Assembly: GCA_023402395.1 (NCBI GenBank)
Contig: JAEYGI010000002.1
Location: 1-64,000, forward strand
DNA from: Bacillota bacterium
GTDB lineage: Bacteria; Bacillota; UBA4882; UBA8346
Direction of reading: 5' to 3'
DNA length: 64,000 bases
Shown here piece by piece: positions 17,819-25,943 of this stretch. The position numbers and the translations under genes are program-made. The notes beneath the pieces were generated by a model. That model saw only the letters and a list, made by a program, of their open reading frames with translations. It had not been told where the DNA came from and made no database searches. The stretch's first letter is position 1; the number at the start of each line of letters is the position of its first letter.

Positions 17819-17862
17819 CGAGAGCCCCCGAACGGACAACGCCGGATCAAAGAGGGCTCTCG
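17819..17862. terminator. Hairpin between unknown gene and LURP-one-like gene
   Basis: Nine-base perfect arms (CGAGAGCCC at 17819-17827 and its complement at 17854-17862) enclose a 26-base loop. No T-run follows on either strand, so it may be an attenuator or a factor-dependent end of the upstream transcript rather than a simple terminator. Confidence 0.4.
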
Positions 17863-17953
17863 CATAAACGTACGATGATGCTAAGTAAATCTTAGGATTA
17901 ACGACTTGGGGGGAATCCGCAAAAGGCTTAATTGAGGAAGGCCCTAAAAACGC

Positions 17954-18544
17954 TTATTTCCCTTCCTTAAAAACAGTATCAATGGCCAAGCCGGCGGCCA
18001 AGAGCAGCGCCACCCGGCTATGATCAAGCGCTTCGGCTTCCTCCAAGGAAATTACATAATTATCAGCAGTGGTAAATAACTCTTTGATCGCCCCGGCCCA
18101 TTTCTTGTTGATTGTCCCTAGCGCCCGGCCGTCTGCCCCGATAAATTGAAAATTCCAGCCTTTCCAGTCGCCCTTGATCTCCGCCACCCGGTTTTCCGCC
18201 GGATCAAAGACCCAAAATCCTCCTCCGAGGGTAAATACTTTGCTTTTGAAAAAACCGAGATAATCGCCGTTTTGGTTAAATACCGATATTTTGGAACGGA
18301 GCAGTGAAAACGGTTTGCGGATTGAAACGGCGATACTTTGCCCCTCTTTATCATAAACATTAATCTTATTGGGCAGTAACTGTTTATTAATGACCAACCG
18401 TAAAAATTTCATCATCCCCCCCGGCTCCTCTTTGGCGGTGCCGATCTGCGCGCCGGTAACGGGATCATAAATTTCATAAATACCTGCTAATTTCATCAAT
18501 CCAACTTGCTCTTTGACCAAAAACACTTTGCTGTCAAGTAACAT
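17954..18544 (-). CDS. LURP-one-related / scramblase-like protein
   Basis: This 196-residue protein has the repeated beta-strand pattern of the tubby/LOR/scramblase fold: FLVKEQVGLMKLAGIYEIYD, GQSIAVSIRKP, NQNGDYLGFFKSK and NFQFIGADGRALGTINKKW. It ends with a helix rich in Ala/Leu (VALLLAAGLAIDTVF) that could touch a membrane. GGAGG precedes the ATG. Bacterial members are mostly uncharacterised. Lipid or nucleic-acid binding is suggested by fold alone. Confidence 0.65.
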   Translation of the reverse strand: MLLDSKVFLVKEQVGLMKLAGIYEIYDPVTGAQIGTAKEEPGGMMKFLRLVINKQLLPNKINVYDKEGQSIAVSIRKPFSLLRSKISVFNQNGDYLGFFKSKVFTLGGGFWVFDPAENRVAEIKGDWKGWNFQFIGADGRALGTINKKWAGAIKELFTTADNYVISLEEAEALDHSRVALLLAAGLAIDTVFKEGK

Positions 18545-18719
18545 TAATTTTTTTCCTCCAGAATGTATTTTAATGATTTTTGGGCTTGCCCAATTATTGT
18601 TGTTTCCTTACGAAAGCCCGTTTGTAAGAGCTTCCGTTCAGTAAACATGAAGGATGTTTTCTTCAATAAATTACCATCGATTATGATATCGTCAAAAATT
18701 TGTTTTTCTTTTGAAATTC

Positions 18720-18743
18720 ATGGGGTGAATTTTTTCACCCCAT
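18720..18743. other. Perfect hairpin containing GGGGTGAA
   Basis: The 10-base arms ATGGGGTGAA and TTCACCCCAT are separated by TTTT. The same GGGGTGAA/TTCACCCC core occurs in a second hairpin at 19970-20011, so the two flank the beta-propeller gene. Function unknown. Confidence 0.45.
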
Positions 18744-18772
18744 ACTGATATTTCCTTAATGTTTTCCGGACA

Positions 18773-18806
18773 AAAAAGAGGTAAGTATAATATTTACCCC
18801 TTTTTT
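18773..18806 (-). terminator. Putative bidirectional terminator after beta-propeller gene
   Basis: The imperfect stem GGTAA...TTACC is bordered by T-runs on both strands (seven T on plus, six on minus). It lies about 45 bases after the stop of the secreted beta-propeller gene. Confidence 0.5.
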
Positions 18807-18850
18807 TGCTTATTCTTTATTTAAAATGTCCCGGAATCATTCTTCCACTA

Positions 18851-19879
18851 CTAGAGTGAAAAAATCTTGACATCCCCTTTACCGATATCTCCTCCATCGG
18901 TTGCAACGGCCATGAACTTGTTATCCGGACTGAAAGATATGCCTGTAACCGCACTGGGGAGTGAATATTGGCCTTCGGTCTGAAAAACTTTCAGCAAAGA
19001 ACCGTCTTTCGAATATAAAGCCAACCCGCTTTCTTCAAAAGCCACCGCAAATAAACTTCCGTCACGGCTTGCCCGGACCATGGTATAACTGGAATCAACC
19101 TCTTTTTTTAAGGTCTTGATCAATTTACCGTCGCTGGACCATAATGACAAATCGTTTTTAACTACCACAATGGTTCCGTCACTTAAAATGGCGACGTCTT
19201 TGCCACTATAACTTGATTTTAAGGAATCCCCGGTTTCAATATTTGTAATTAATGTCCCTTGCGCAAGGTCCCATACCTTTACTTGTTCATCCCTCGATAT
19301 GGTGACAAACTTGCTGCCGTCCACGCTGAAACAGCAGCCATAGACGGATGTATCGTCGTATCCTTTAAATACCTTTACTTTCCCGGTGGCAATGTCCCGC
19401 GATTTTACCCCGCCGAAATTGTCCGTCTTGGATACATTTACCAAACTCTTTCCGTCACGGGAGAAGAGCAACCGGTAACTCTTGGAGGTTTCAATGTCGG
19501 GATTTACCTTCGTTTCATCGGCTGTTTTCGCAATGGCGCCGAGTTTTTTGATGTTCGCGCCGTTTTCATCCCAAAGATTGATTTGAGCCGGATTGGTATA
19601 TGAAAATGTCGTAATTGTATTATTCACATAATCCATGACATCAATGTTCGGCCCGTCTTTGATTCCAAATCGCTTAATCAGCGTCCCGTCCGCCTTGCAT
19701 AAATTAATCACGTTGTTATAGGCAAAGACGATTTTGGAGCCATCCTGGCTAAAGCAAACATCCACTACGGGACCGTCAGCCGCTATGGTTAGCTTGGCCG
19801 GGCTACCCTCCGCAAACACTGAAGCGGTTAAACAAAATAATAAAATGATGCTCACCAATAAGAATGTCTTTTTGTTCAT
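18851..19879 (-). CDS. Secreted WD40-like beta-propeller protein
   Basis: This 342-residue protein has a signal peptide (MNKK, hydrophobic core, SVFA before the mature part). The mature part consists of repeated blades with the pattern (S/D)xDGSxxVxxxxD, for example FSQDGSKIVFAY, FSRDGKSLVNVS, FSVDGSKFVTIS, ASRDGSLFAVAF and FSPDNKFMAVAT, with KVWDLAQGT as the classic WD motif. This suggests a 6-7-bladed propeller outside the cytoplasm that binds a protein or glycan partner. AAGGAGC precedes the ATG. It appears monocistronic between hairpins. Confidence 0.8.
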   Translation of the reverse strand: MNKKTFLLVSIILLFCLTASVFAEGSPAKLTIAADGPVVDVCFSQDGSKIVFAYNNVINLCKADGTLIKRFGIKDGPNIDVMDYVNNTITTFSYTNPAQINLWDENGANIKKLGAIAKTADETKVNPDIETSKSYRLLFSRDGKSLVNVSKTDNFGGVKSRDIATGKVKVFKGYDDTSVYGCCFSVDGSKFVTISRDEQVKVWDLAQGTLITNIETGDSLKSSYSGKDVAILSDGTIVVVKNDLSLWSSDGKLIKTLKKEVDSSYTMVRASRDGSLFAVAFEESGLALYSKDGSLLKVFQTEGQYSLPSAVTGISFSPDNKFMAVATDGGDIGKGDVKIFSL

Positions 19880-19969
19880 TTTTTTGCTCCTTAGATTAAT
19901 TGAATATGGTGTTTTTCCCTAAATCACCTAATTTATAATATAATCCTTGGTTTTGACCGGATAAAGGCT

Positions 19970-20011
19970 GAATATTTTCACCCCAAAAGAATATAAGGGG
20001 TGAAAATATTC
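19970..20011. other. Hairpin with 15-bp arms upstream of beta-propeller gene
   Basis: Arms GAATATTTTCACCCC (19970-19984) and its perfect complement (19997-20011) enclose a 12-base loop. No T-run follows. It shares the CACCCC/GGGGTGA core with the hairpin at 18720. Confidence 0.5.
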
Positions 20012-20040
20012 ACCCCTTGATGCAACTTCTTTGAATCTTT

Positions 20041-20334
20041 TCCCCGCCCCCAAGTGATCCAATAGCCGGATCAGTTGATCCGGCTATTGGATCACTTGGG
20101 GCAACGGTTCGATCATCTGATCCGGCATTCGGATCAAATGATCCTGCTTCCGGATCATTTGGAGCGGTTCCTCCTCCATCTGATCCAACGCCCGGATCAC
20201 TTGATCCGGCGCTCGGATCACTTGAAGCAACGGTCCGATCACCTGATCCGGCATTTCGATCAAATGATCCTGCTTTCGGATCATTTGGAGCGGCTCCTCC
20301 TCCATCTGATCCAACGCCCGGATCACTTGATCCG
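20041..20334. repeat. 21-bp periodic array B (14 units) with 126-bp higher-order repeat
   Basis: Blocks of exactly 21 bases from 20041 give fourteen units, most with the dyad core GGATCA-NN-TGATCC. Six consecutive units (20104-20229) recur almost unchanged as 20230-20334 and beyond, making a 126-bp higher-order repeat. The first units also form an inverted repeat with 26-bp perfect arms (20048-20073 and 20076-20101) around a 2-base centre. Both strands are open in several frames only because stop codons are rare in this sequence. Confidence 0.9.
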
Positions 20335-21056
20335 GTGGAGTTTTGAATAATGTTGGACTTGCTTTGTTATGAAAACTCGTTTGCTTCAAGTCAGCCTTGG
20401 GTGCGGTTCTTGTTCATCAGGCCGGGATTTTTGCCGTGGACACCCCTGCTCTTGGCTAATAGTTACTATCAAGTCCATAGCGGTTTTATGCTTCCACGCT
20501 CTCCGCCTAGTTATCGCCCCTGCCGGGCGCACACTAGACAAGACCTCTTAAATTCGATCCAGCGGCAAAGAATAATCCCATCCATCAACCTGCGGCTGTA
20601 GAGAATTTCGTCCTGGCGGTTCCAGTTGTTTCATGGATTGGGAAGGCCTCCTTAACTGATTATCCTCCGGGGTTAGTTTGACGAAACATTTTTACCCCTC
20701 TCCCGGCCTCTCCCCGGCGATAAATTTCAATGACGCGGGTTCGACGGGGAGAGGTGAATCGACTGAAACCCGGGTCTATTTTTGGGCCTTCAATCCGGGC
20801 ATTTAAAAAGACTGGACTTATAAATACTCCGATCTTTTAAATACCGTCAGGTTTATTTTGGTGAAATTATGTTATAAAATTTTCGTTATTTTAGATAAAA
20901 GAAGATCTTATCTTCACCAAAGCGGATCTCATCGACCAAATATCTAGAGACGATGCGAGGGATGAAACTCGAGTAGAGAATCATGCCAATGAAAGCCTGT
21001 CCTCGCCGGAATATTCATCAAGTATTTTAAACCCAGGAACAGGAAGGTAAGCATTG

Positions 21057-21749
21057 ATGAAAATCGACTTTTCAAAAACCCGCTATCTGTTTGACGGAGT
21101 TACCGGAGATTTGATCCCCAATGAGGTTGTAGCAGCCATTCGTTCTTTTCTGGCCATCGAAAACATGTATGCGTCGGCCACCCGCGAAATTGCCACCAAG
21201 CTGGAGAATTTAAACGATGAATTCAAAGTCGCCATGGATCGCAACCCGATCCAGCAGATTAAAACCAGGGTCAAAACGCCCAAAAGTATTCTGGACAAGC
21301 TGCTTCGGAAAGGATACGAAATCAGCGTTGAATCGGCGCGCGAAAATCTGAACGACATCGCCGGTATCCGCGTCGTCTGCTCCTATATTGACGACATCTA
21401 CCTCATCGCCGACCTGCTGACCGCTCAGAGCGATATTGAGCTGATCCGCCGCACCGATTATATTAAGAACCCCAAACCGAACGGTTACCGTAGTCTGCAT
21501 CTGGTGGTGACCGTTCCGGTTTTTTTATCACGAGCCACCGAGCGGGTAAAAGCGGAGATTCAAATCCGGACCATTGCCATGGATTTCTGGGCATCCCTGG
21601 AGCACGAACTCGTCTATAAACTGGCTGATAAAAAAACCGAGGCGATTATCAACGAATTAAAAGAGAGCGCGGAGGTGATTGCTCAAACGGACGCGCGAAT
21701 GCAAAAGCTGCACACTCTGATATCGGCTATGCAAGAGAAAGGAGAATAG
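21057..21749 (+). CDS. relQ: Small alarmone synthetase (RelQ/YjbM type)
   Basis: This protein of about 230 residues has a single RelA/SpoT nucleotidyltransferase domain and no HD hydrolase domain. Motifs include the basic KTPKSILDKLLRKG, DIAGIRVVCSYIDDIY, and NPKPNGYRSLHLVV, followed by EIQIRTIAMDFWASLEHEL. It transfers pyrophosphate from ATP to GDP/GTP (or GMP), making (pp)pGpp. AGGAAGG precedes the ATG at 21057, which I prefer to the TTG one codon upstream. It is encoded alone on the plus strand. Confidence 0.9.
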   Translation: MKIDFSKTRYLFDGVTGDLIPNEVVAAIRSFLAIENMYASATREIATKLENLNDEFKVAMDRNPIQQIKTRVKTPKSILDKLLRKGYEISVESARENLNDIAGIRVVCSYIDDIYLIADLLTAQSDIELIRRTDYIKNPKPNGYRSLHLVVTVPVFLSRATERVKAEIQIRTIAMDFWASLEHELVYKLADKKTEAIINELKESAEVIAQTDARMQKLHTLISAMQEKGE

Positions 21750-21775
21750 ACAAATCGTTTACCTCTCTTGCCAGC

Positions 21776-22177
21776 CTACCAAATGACAAAGCAAAAGGGA
21801 TGGCCGGCCGGATCAATCATGACCGTCCATTTCTCGGAATATTGGGCGCTTGCTTTGACAGCGCCACAGGAAATGGCGTGCTTGACGGCAAGTTCCATAT
21901 GCTCTGCATCCGGTACGGTGAAATCAAGATGAGCCATCTGCTGTTGCCGCCCCGGCTGTTCCGGCCACACCGGCGGTGCATAATCCTCGTTTCTCTGGAA
22001 TAAGATTCGGAATTTACCATCCGGAGCAATAATACCTACATAGTTATCATCGCCATCCTCTTTATTCCAGCCGAGTAAACGAAGGTAAAAGTTGGACAGG
22101 GCCGTGATGTCTTTGCAGTCCAATACGATCGCGTTTAGCGCGATGGGCAGTAACCCGTTTACATTCTTGATATTCAC
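21776..22177 (-). CDS. VOC (glyoxalase-like) family protein
   Basis: This 133-residue protein of the vicinal oxygen chelate superfamily carries AIVLDCKDITALSNFYLRLLGW, whose helix-strand opening is typical. The second motif MAHLDFTVPDAEHMELA has the usual metal-site His. The C-terminus (MIDPAGHPFCFVIW) matches many uncharacterised VOC proteins whose partners resemble bleomycin-resistance or dioxygenase folds. It starts at GTG with GGGAGG upstream. Substrate unknown. Confidence 0.8.
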   Translation of the reverse strand: MNIKNVNGLLPIALNAIVLDCKDITALSNFYLRLLGWNKEDGDDNYVGIIAPDGKFRILFQRNEDYAPPVWPEQPGRQQQMAHLDFTVPDAEHMELAVKHAISCGAVKASAQYSEKWTVMIDPAGHPFCFVIW

Positions 22178-22277
22178 TAAGAACCTCCCATATTTTGCTT
22201 ATTTTTATTATATCACAACCTAATTAAGAAGGAGGACAATCAATTTGGTTGCAAAAAAATCCCCCAAAAACAAAAAT

Positions 22278-22301
22278 TCGACGCTCCAAACTCGCGTCGA
22301 A
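22278..22301 (-). terminator. Terminator of the yfcE-tRNA-Pro transcript
   Basis: Perfect 9-bp arms (ATTCGACGC and GCGTCGAAT) around a 6-base loop are followed on the minus strand by TTTTTGTTTTT. It lies directly downstream of tRNA-Pro. Confidence 0.8.
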
Positions 22302-22314
22302 TCACTATTTAATA

Positions 22315-22391
22315 TGGTCGGGGCGACAGGATTTGAACCTGCGACCCCCTGCGCCCAAGGCAGGTGCGCTACCAAGCTGCGCTACGCCCCG
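22315..22391 (-). tRNA. tRNA-Pro (anticodon UGG)
   Basis: The 77 bases include an encoded CCA. The acceptor stem CGGGGCG pairs with CGCCCCG before discriminator A. The D-arm is AGCGCAGCTTGGTAGCGC. The anticodon stem CCTGC/GCAGG encloses loop CTTGGGC with anticodon TGG. The T-arm contains GGTTCAAATCC. It lies downstream of the yfcE gene on the same strand. Confidence 0.97.
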
Positions 22392-22468
22392 ATCCGGTTA
22401 AAATGCATAATAAGTATACCGGAAACCGGCTCCGGAGTCAAGAGACCAATTTCGGCCATCCTGACCGG

Positions 22469-22942
22469 CTACAATCGGATAATTGCCGTCTTCAGCCCTG
22501 TTGGTCCGGTTTCCACCATTCCATAGGAGATTCCCCGGTACGCCCGCTCCCGGCACAGCGTGCCGGGGTTAAACAGCCGGATATCGTCAACCAGCGTATC
22601 CAGCGGCTGATGCGTATGTCCAAAAATCACCAGGTCCGCCCCTTGCTCCCGGCCCGCTTCGGCCAGCCGGGTCAAATCCGACTTAACCCCATAATAATGC
22701 CCATGGGTCAGCCAGATTTTGAAACCATCAAGAATTATCAGCTGATCGGCGGGAAATTCGCTGGCAAAATCACAGTTCCCGGCCACTCCTTGAACGAGGA
22801 GCGGTTTTTCCTCGCGTAACCGCTGAATATCCCGGTACCCGTCCCCGGTAAACAGCAGATGGTCCACTTTCCCCATGGCCGATACGGCAGCTTTTAGATC
22901 AAAATATCCGCCGTGAATATCGCCGACGATCCCGATTCGCAT
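22469..22942 (-). CDS. yfcE: Metallophosphoesterase, YfcE/MJ0936 family
   Basis: This 157-residue calcineurin-like phosphodiesterase has all metal motifs: GDIHG (residues 7-11), GD near 34, GNCDF around 55, THGHYYG, and FGHTHQP. Family members hydrolyse model phosphodiesters and need Mn2+, and the physiological substrate is unclear. It starts 3 bases after rdgB ends and is co-transcribed with it. Confidence 0.9.
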   Translation of the reverse strand: MRIGIVGDIHGGYFDLKAAVSAMGKVDHLLFTGDGYRDIQRLREEKPLLVQGVAGNCDFASEFPADQLIILDGFKIWLTHGHYYGVKSDLTRLAEAGREQGADLVIFGHTHQPLDTLVDDIRLFNPGTLCRERAYRGISYGMVETGPTGLKTAIIRL

Positions 22943-22945
22943 GGC

Positions 22946-23545
22946 TTAGCCCGCCATCTGTCCAAGCATCGGAAGGATCTTCTGAATCGCCCGAGCGCGG
23001 TGGCTGAGTTCATTCTTCCGGTCGGCGCTCAGTTCGGACAGGGTCAAGTTCAACTCGGGCACGAGAAACAATGGATCGTAGCCGAATCCGTTGCTGCCCC
23101 GGGGCGCTTCCAGAATCAGCCCCTCCACCGCGCCGTCGGCCTGTTCCAAGCGTCCACTGGACGGGTCATAGAGCGCGACCGCGCAACGGAACCGCGCGGT
23201 CCGCTCAGCTAACGGCGTTCCGGCCAGCTTTACAAGGAGATACTCGTAGCGTTGCCGATCATTCCAACCGGGTTGTCCGTAACGCGCCGAAAACACTCCG
23301 GGCGCTCCGTTCAGCGCGTCGACTTCCAAACCGGAATCATCGGCCAGCGTCAGCTCCCCGGTATATTCGGCCATGGCTTTCGCTTTCAAAACGGCGTTTT
23401 CGGCAAAGGTCGATCCGGTCTCCTCCACTTCGGGCGCGCCCGGATAGGCCGGGAGCCCGACGACCTCATACGGGAGGTCTTTTAGCAATTTCCGGAGTTC
23501 GACGACTTTGCCGTTATTCGTCGTGGCCAGGACGAGTCTTCGCAT
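22946..23545 (-). CDS. rdgB: XTP/dITP diphosphatase (RdgB/HAM1)
   Basis: This 199-residue house-cleaning nucleotidase hydrolyses dITP, XTP and ITP to monophosphates. It contains the signature N-terminus LATTNNGKVVELRKLL, then LADDSGLEVDALNGAPGVFSARYG in two parts, and GSNGFGYDPLF near the C-terminus. The ATG lies inside the end of rph (32-base overlap), so translation is likely coupled. The rph-rdgB-yfcE order is a common Firmicute arrangement. Confidence 0.95.
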   Translation of the reverse strand: MRRLVLATTNNGKVVELRKLLKDLPYEVVGLPAYPGAPEVEETGSTFAENAVLKAKAMAEYTGELTLADDSGLEVDALNGAPGVFSARYGQPGWNDRQRYEYLLVKLAGTPLAERTARFRCAVALYDPSSGRLEQADGAVEGLILEAPRGSNGFGYDPLFLVPELNLTLSELSADRKNELSHRARAIQKILPMLGQMAG

Positions 23546-24284
23546 TCTCGATCACCCCAATCCTGTCGGCCAGCGGCCCGAGCGCCGCTTTCTGAATGGC
23601 GACCAGTTCCCGGATGCCCTTCTGCGCCAGTTCCATCAGGTTCAGGCAATCGTTCCAGGAGAACGGATTGCCCTCGGCGGTTCCCTGAATCTCGACAATC
23701 TTGCCGGAGCCGGTGGTTACCAGATTCATATCCACCGAAACCTTGGAATCTTCCGCATAGCAGAGATCGAGCAACTGTTTACCCTCGTGAATCCCGACGC
23801 TAGTCGCGGCCAGAAAGTCATAGAGCGGCAGCGGTTTGCTCTCCGGGAGCACTTTATTGAAGGCGTCGGCCAAGGCCACGAAGCTGCCGGTGATCGCGGC
23901 GGTCCGGGTTCCGCCGTCGGCCTGGATCACATCGCAATCGATCCAAATGGTCTTCTCGCCCAAGGCGCCCAGATCAACCACGGCCCGGAGCGCCCGTCCG
24001 ACCAGGCGCTGGATCTCATGGGTCCGGCCGCCGATCTTGCCCTTGGAGGACTCCCGGATGTTCCGCTGCGGCGTGGCCCGAGGCAACATCGAATATTCGG
24101 CACTAATCCAGCCGTTTCCCTGGCCTTTCAGCCACATCGGCACCTTGTCTTCAATGGTGGCGGTGCAGATCACTTTGGTCTTTCCAACCTCGATCAACAC
24201 CGATCCTTCGGCGTGAATGATATAATCGCGGTGCAACTTAACCCCCCGCAATTGATCGTACTGTCGGCCGTCGATTCGTTCCAT
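23514..24284 (-). CDS. rph: Ribonuclease PH
   Basis: This 256-residue phosphorolytic 3'-5' exoribonuclease trims tRNA 3' ends. Family motifs include the N-terminal GRQYDQLRGVKLHRDYI, the RESSKGKIGGRTHEIQRLVG segment, IDCDVIQADGGTRTAAITG, and GTAEGNPFSWNDCLNLM. Length is normal. It overlaps rdgB downstream. Confidence 0.95.
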   Translation of the reverse strand: MERIDGRQYDQLRGVKLHRDYIIHAEGSVLIEVGKTKVICTATIEDKVPMWLKGQGNGWISAEYSMLPRATPQRNIRESSKGKIGGRTHEIQRLVGRALRAVVDLGALGEKTIWIDCDVIQADGGTRTAAITGSFVALADAFNKVLPESKPLPLYDFLAATSVGIHEGKQLLDLCYAEDSKVSVDMNLVTTGSGKIVEIQGTAEGNPFSWNDCLNLMELAQKGIRELVAIQKAALGPLADRIGVIENAKTRPGHDE

Positions 24285-24344
24285 GGTTCTCCCCCAAATT
24301 TATTTAAAATTTAAATTCATAATATATATAGTAACAAGATTGTT

Positions 24345-24902
24345 TTATTTACTCCGGCAATATTCGAGACGCCCCTGGCGGTAGAGATCCTCTCCCCGGG
24401 CGTCAATGGCCACGATCACCGGAAAATCCTCAACGTCCATCCGGTGAATCGCTTCCGGTCCCAGATCCGGATAACAGATGACCTCGGCCCGTTTGATGGA
24501 CCGCGCCACCAGCGCGCCGGCTCCGCCCAACGCCGCGAAATACACGGCGCCGTATCGAACCATGGCCGCGATCACCTCCGGCGAACGCTGGCCTTTTCCG
24601 ATCATCCCCTTGAGACCGAGGGCCAACAGTTCGGGAGTGTAAGAATCCATCCGGCCGCTGGTGGTCGGACCAGCCGAACCAATAACCCGTCCGGGCGGGG
24701 TTGGCGACGGGCCGACGTAAAAAATGGTCTCGCCCCGCAGCTCGACCGGGAGCGGCTCACCCGCCCGCAACGCCGCGATCAGCCGCTTGTGCGCCGCGTC
24801 CCTGGCAGAAAGCAGCGAGCCGGTTAATCGCACTGAGTCACCCGCTCGCAGCCTGCCAATATCTTCTTCGGAAAGGGGTAATTTAATACGCTTGGTTTCC
24901 AT
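24345..24902 (-). CDS. Class I fumarate hydratase, beta subunit
   Basis: This 185-residue protein is the C-terminal (beta) part of [4Fe-4S] class I fumarase/tartrate dehydratase. Motifs are GSAGPTTSGRMDSYTPELL, the GMIGKGQRS segment, and YFAALGGAGAL. Together with the alpha subunit encoded 18 bases upstream it should form the two-subunit enzyme that interconverts fumarate and malate. The fumarate versus tartrate assignment follows family frequency, not direct evidence. Confidence 0.9.
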   Translation of the reverse strand: METKRIKLPLSEEDIGRLRAGDSVRLTGSLLSARDAAHKRLIAALRAGEPLPVELRGETIFYVGPSPTPPGRVIGSAGPTTSGRMDSYTPELLALGLKGMIGKGQRSPEVIAAMVRYGAVYFAALGGAGALVARSIKRAEVICYPDLGPEAIHRMDVEDFPVIVAIDARGEDLYRQGRLEYCRSK

Positions 24903-24920
24903 GCCATCCTCGCTTTACGC

Positions 24921-25763
24921 TTACAATTCCCCGCTGCGGTGCCGGGTCACGTGACAGGAGATGTTCACCGCCACCGGAAGGCCGGCGATATGGGTCGGAT
25001 AAGTCAGCAAATGGACCGCCAGCGCCGTACAGCGCCCGCCCAGTCCTTGCGGGCCGATTCCCAGACCGTTGATCTCCTCCAGCAGATCAGCTTCCAACGC
25101 CGCCAGACGCGGGTCGGGATTCAAATCACCCACGTCCCGCAACAAAGCTTGCTTGGCCAGCAGCGCCGCCATCTCCATGGTTCCACCGACGCCAACGCCG
25201 ACCACCAGCGGCGGACAGGGATTGGCCCCGGCCAGGCTGACCGTTTCCACCACAAACCGTTTGACCCCATCCAAACCCTGCGCCGGCGTGAGCATGGCCA
25301 GCCGGCTCATATTTTCGCTGCCGAATCCCTTAGGCGCGACCGTGATTCGGAGCCGGTCGCCGGGAACGATCCGGGTGTGAATCACCGCCGGCGTATTGTC
25401 GCCGGTATTCACCCGGTCGAACGGGTCTTGCACCACGGAACGACGCAAATAACCCTGGTCGTAACCGCGCCGGACTCCCTCGTTGACCGCGTCCGTGAAG
25501 GAACCGCCGCGCACCAGGACTTCCTGGCCGTAATCGACGAAGATCACTGCCATTCCGGTATCCTGGCAAATCGGTAGTCCTTCCGCCCCGGCGATGACCG
25601 CGTTTTCGAGAAGTCCCTCCAGACATACCCGGCCGGCCGGCGATTCCTCATGCTCCAACGCCTTCTCCAGCGCGGCGCGGAGATCCGGCCCCTGAACCGT
25701 ATTGGCCTCGCGACACAAACGAGCCACCAGTCCGGCGATGGCTTCCACTGTAATTTCGCGCAT
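24921..25763 (-). CDS. Class I fumarate hydratase, alpha subunit
   Basis: This 280-residue Fe-S subunit has the three cluster cysteines in PICQDTGMAVIF, NPCPPLVVGVGVGGT and GGRCTALAVHL. The catalytic region around PKGFGSENMSRLAML is present. It pairs with the beta subunit downstream on the same strand. Upstream, 12 bases away, lies the Cys-rich DUF6485 gene. Confidence 0.92.
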   Translation of the reverse strand: MREITVEAIAGLVARLCREANTVQGPDLRAALEKALEHEESPAGRVCLEGLLENAVIAGAEGLPICQDTGMAVIFVDYGQEVLVRGGSFTDAVNEGVRRGYDQGYLRRSVVQDPFDRVNTGDNTPAVIHTRIVPGDRLRITVAPKGFGSENMSRLAMLTPAQGLDGVKRFVVETVSLAGANPCPPLVVGVGVGGTMEMAALLAKQALLRDVGDLNPDPRLAALEADLLEEINGLGIGPQGLGGRCTALAVHLLTYPTHIAGLPVAVNISCHVTRHRSGEL

Positions 25764-25775
25764 TCCAAGCCTCCG

Positions 25776-25910
25776 TTATTTCAGGCACATCGGTTTTCCA
25801 CCCTTGTCGCGGTGGTATTTGATGCATTCGCAACAGATCCCGTGCCGCGCGCAAGCGGTGGAATTACACGTACATTGAGTCTTATTTTGCTGTTGATTGG
25901 GACAGGACAT
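25776..25910 (-). CDS. Cysteine-rich small protein (DUF6485-like)
   Basis: This 44-residue protein starts at ATG 25910 with GGGAGGA 8 bases upstream. It has six Cys in CPN...CTCNSTAC...ICCECIKYHRDKGG...MC, matching the small DUF6485 family, probably a metal- or Fe-S-binding miniprotein. It is wedged between the carbamoyltransferase and fumarase alpha genes on the same strand. Confidence 0.8.
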   Translation of the reverse strand: MSCPNQQQNKTQCTCNSTACARHGICCECIKYHRDKGGKPMCLK

Positions 25911-25943
25911 GTTCCCGTTCCTCCCTTCGGTTTCCGGGCCGGC

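Larger units (their letters stand above)
18545..18850. other. Intergenic stretch with coding-like relic
   Basis: There is no complete gene. On the minus strand one frame stays open for about 59 codons and runs into the start of the LURP-one-like gene, reading ...DDIIIDGNLLKKTS...RKLLQTGFRK...SLKYILEEKNVT. It has protein-like composition but no convincing start, so it may be a relic. The region also holds two hairpins, at 18720-18743 and 18773-18806. Confidence 0.35.
19880..21056. other. Long divergent intergenic region
   Basis: This lies between the minus-strand propeller gene and plus-strand relQ. It holds a 15-bp-arm hairpin (19970-20011), the second 21-bp array (20041-20334), a GC-rich block at 20350-20650 that I cannot identify, and an inverted repeat (CCTCTCCCC near 20710 with GGGGAGAGG near 20740). 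The relQ leader (20880-21050) is AT-rich at first and has no riboswitch I recognise. Confidence 0.6.

Noticed and set aside
20075..20389. Long open frames on both strands of array B, reading as heptad-like repeats
   Set aside because: They arise because the 21-base unit equals seven codons and lacks stops. There is no ribosome site, and both strands are open equally.
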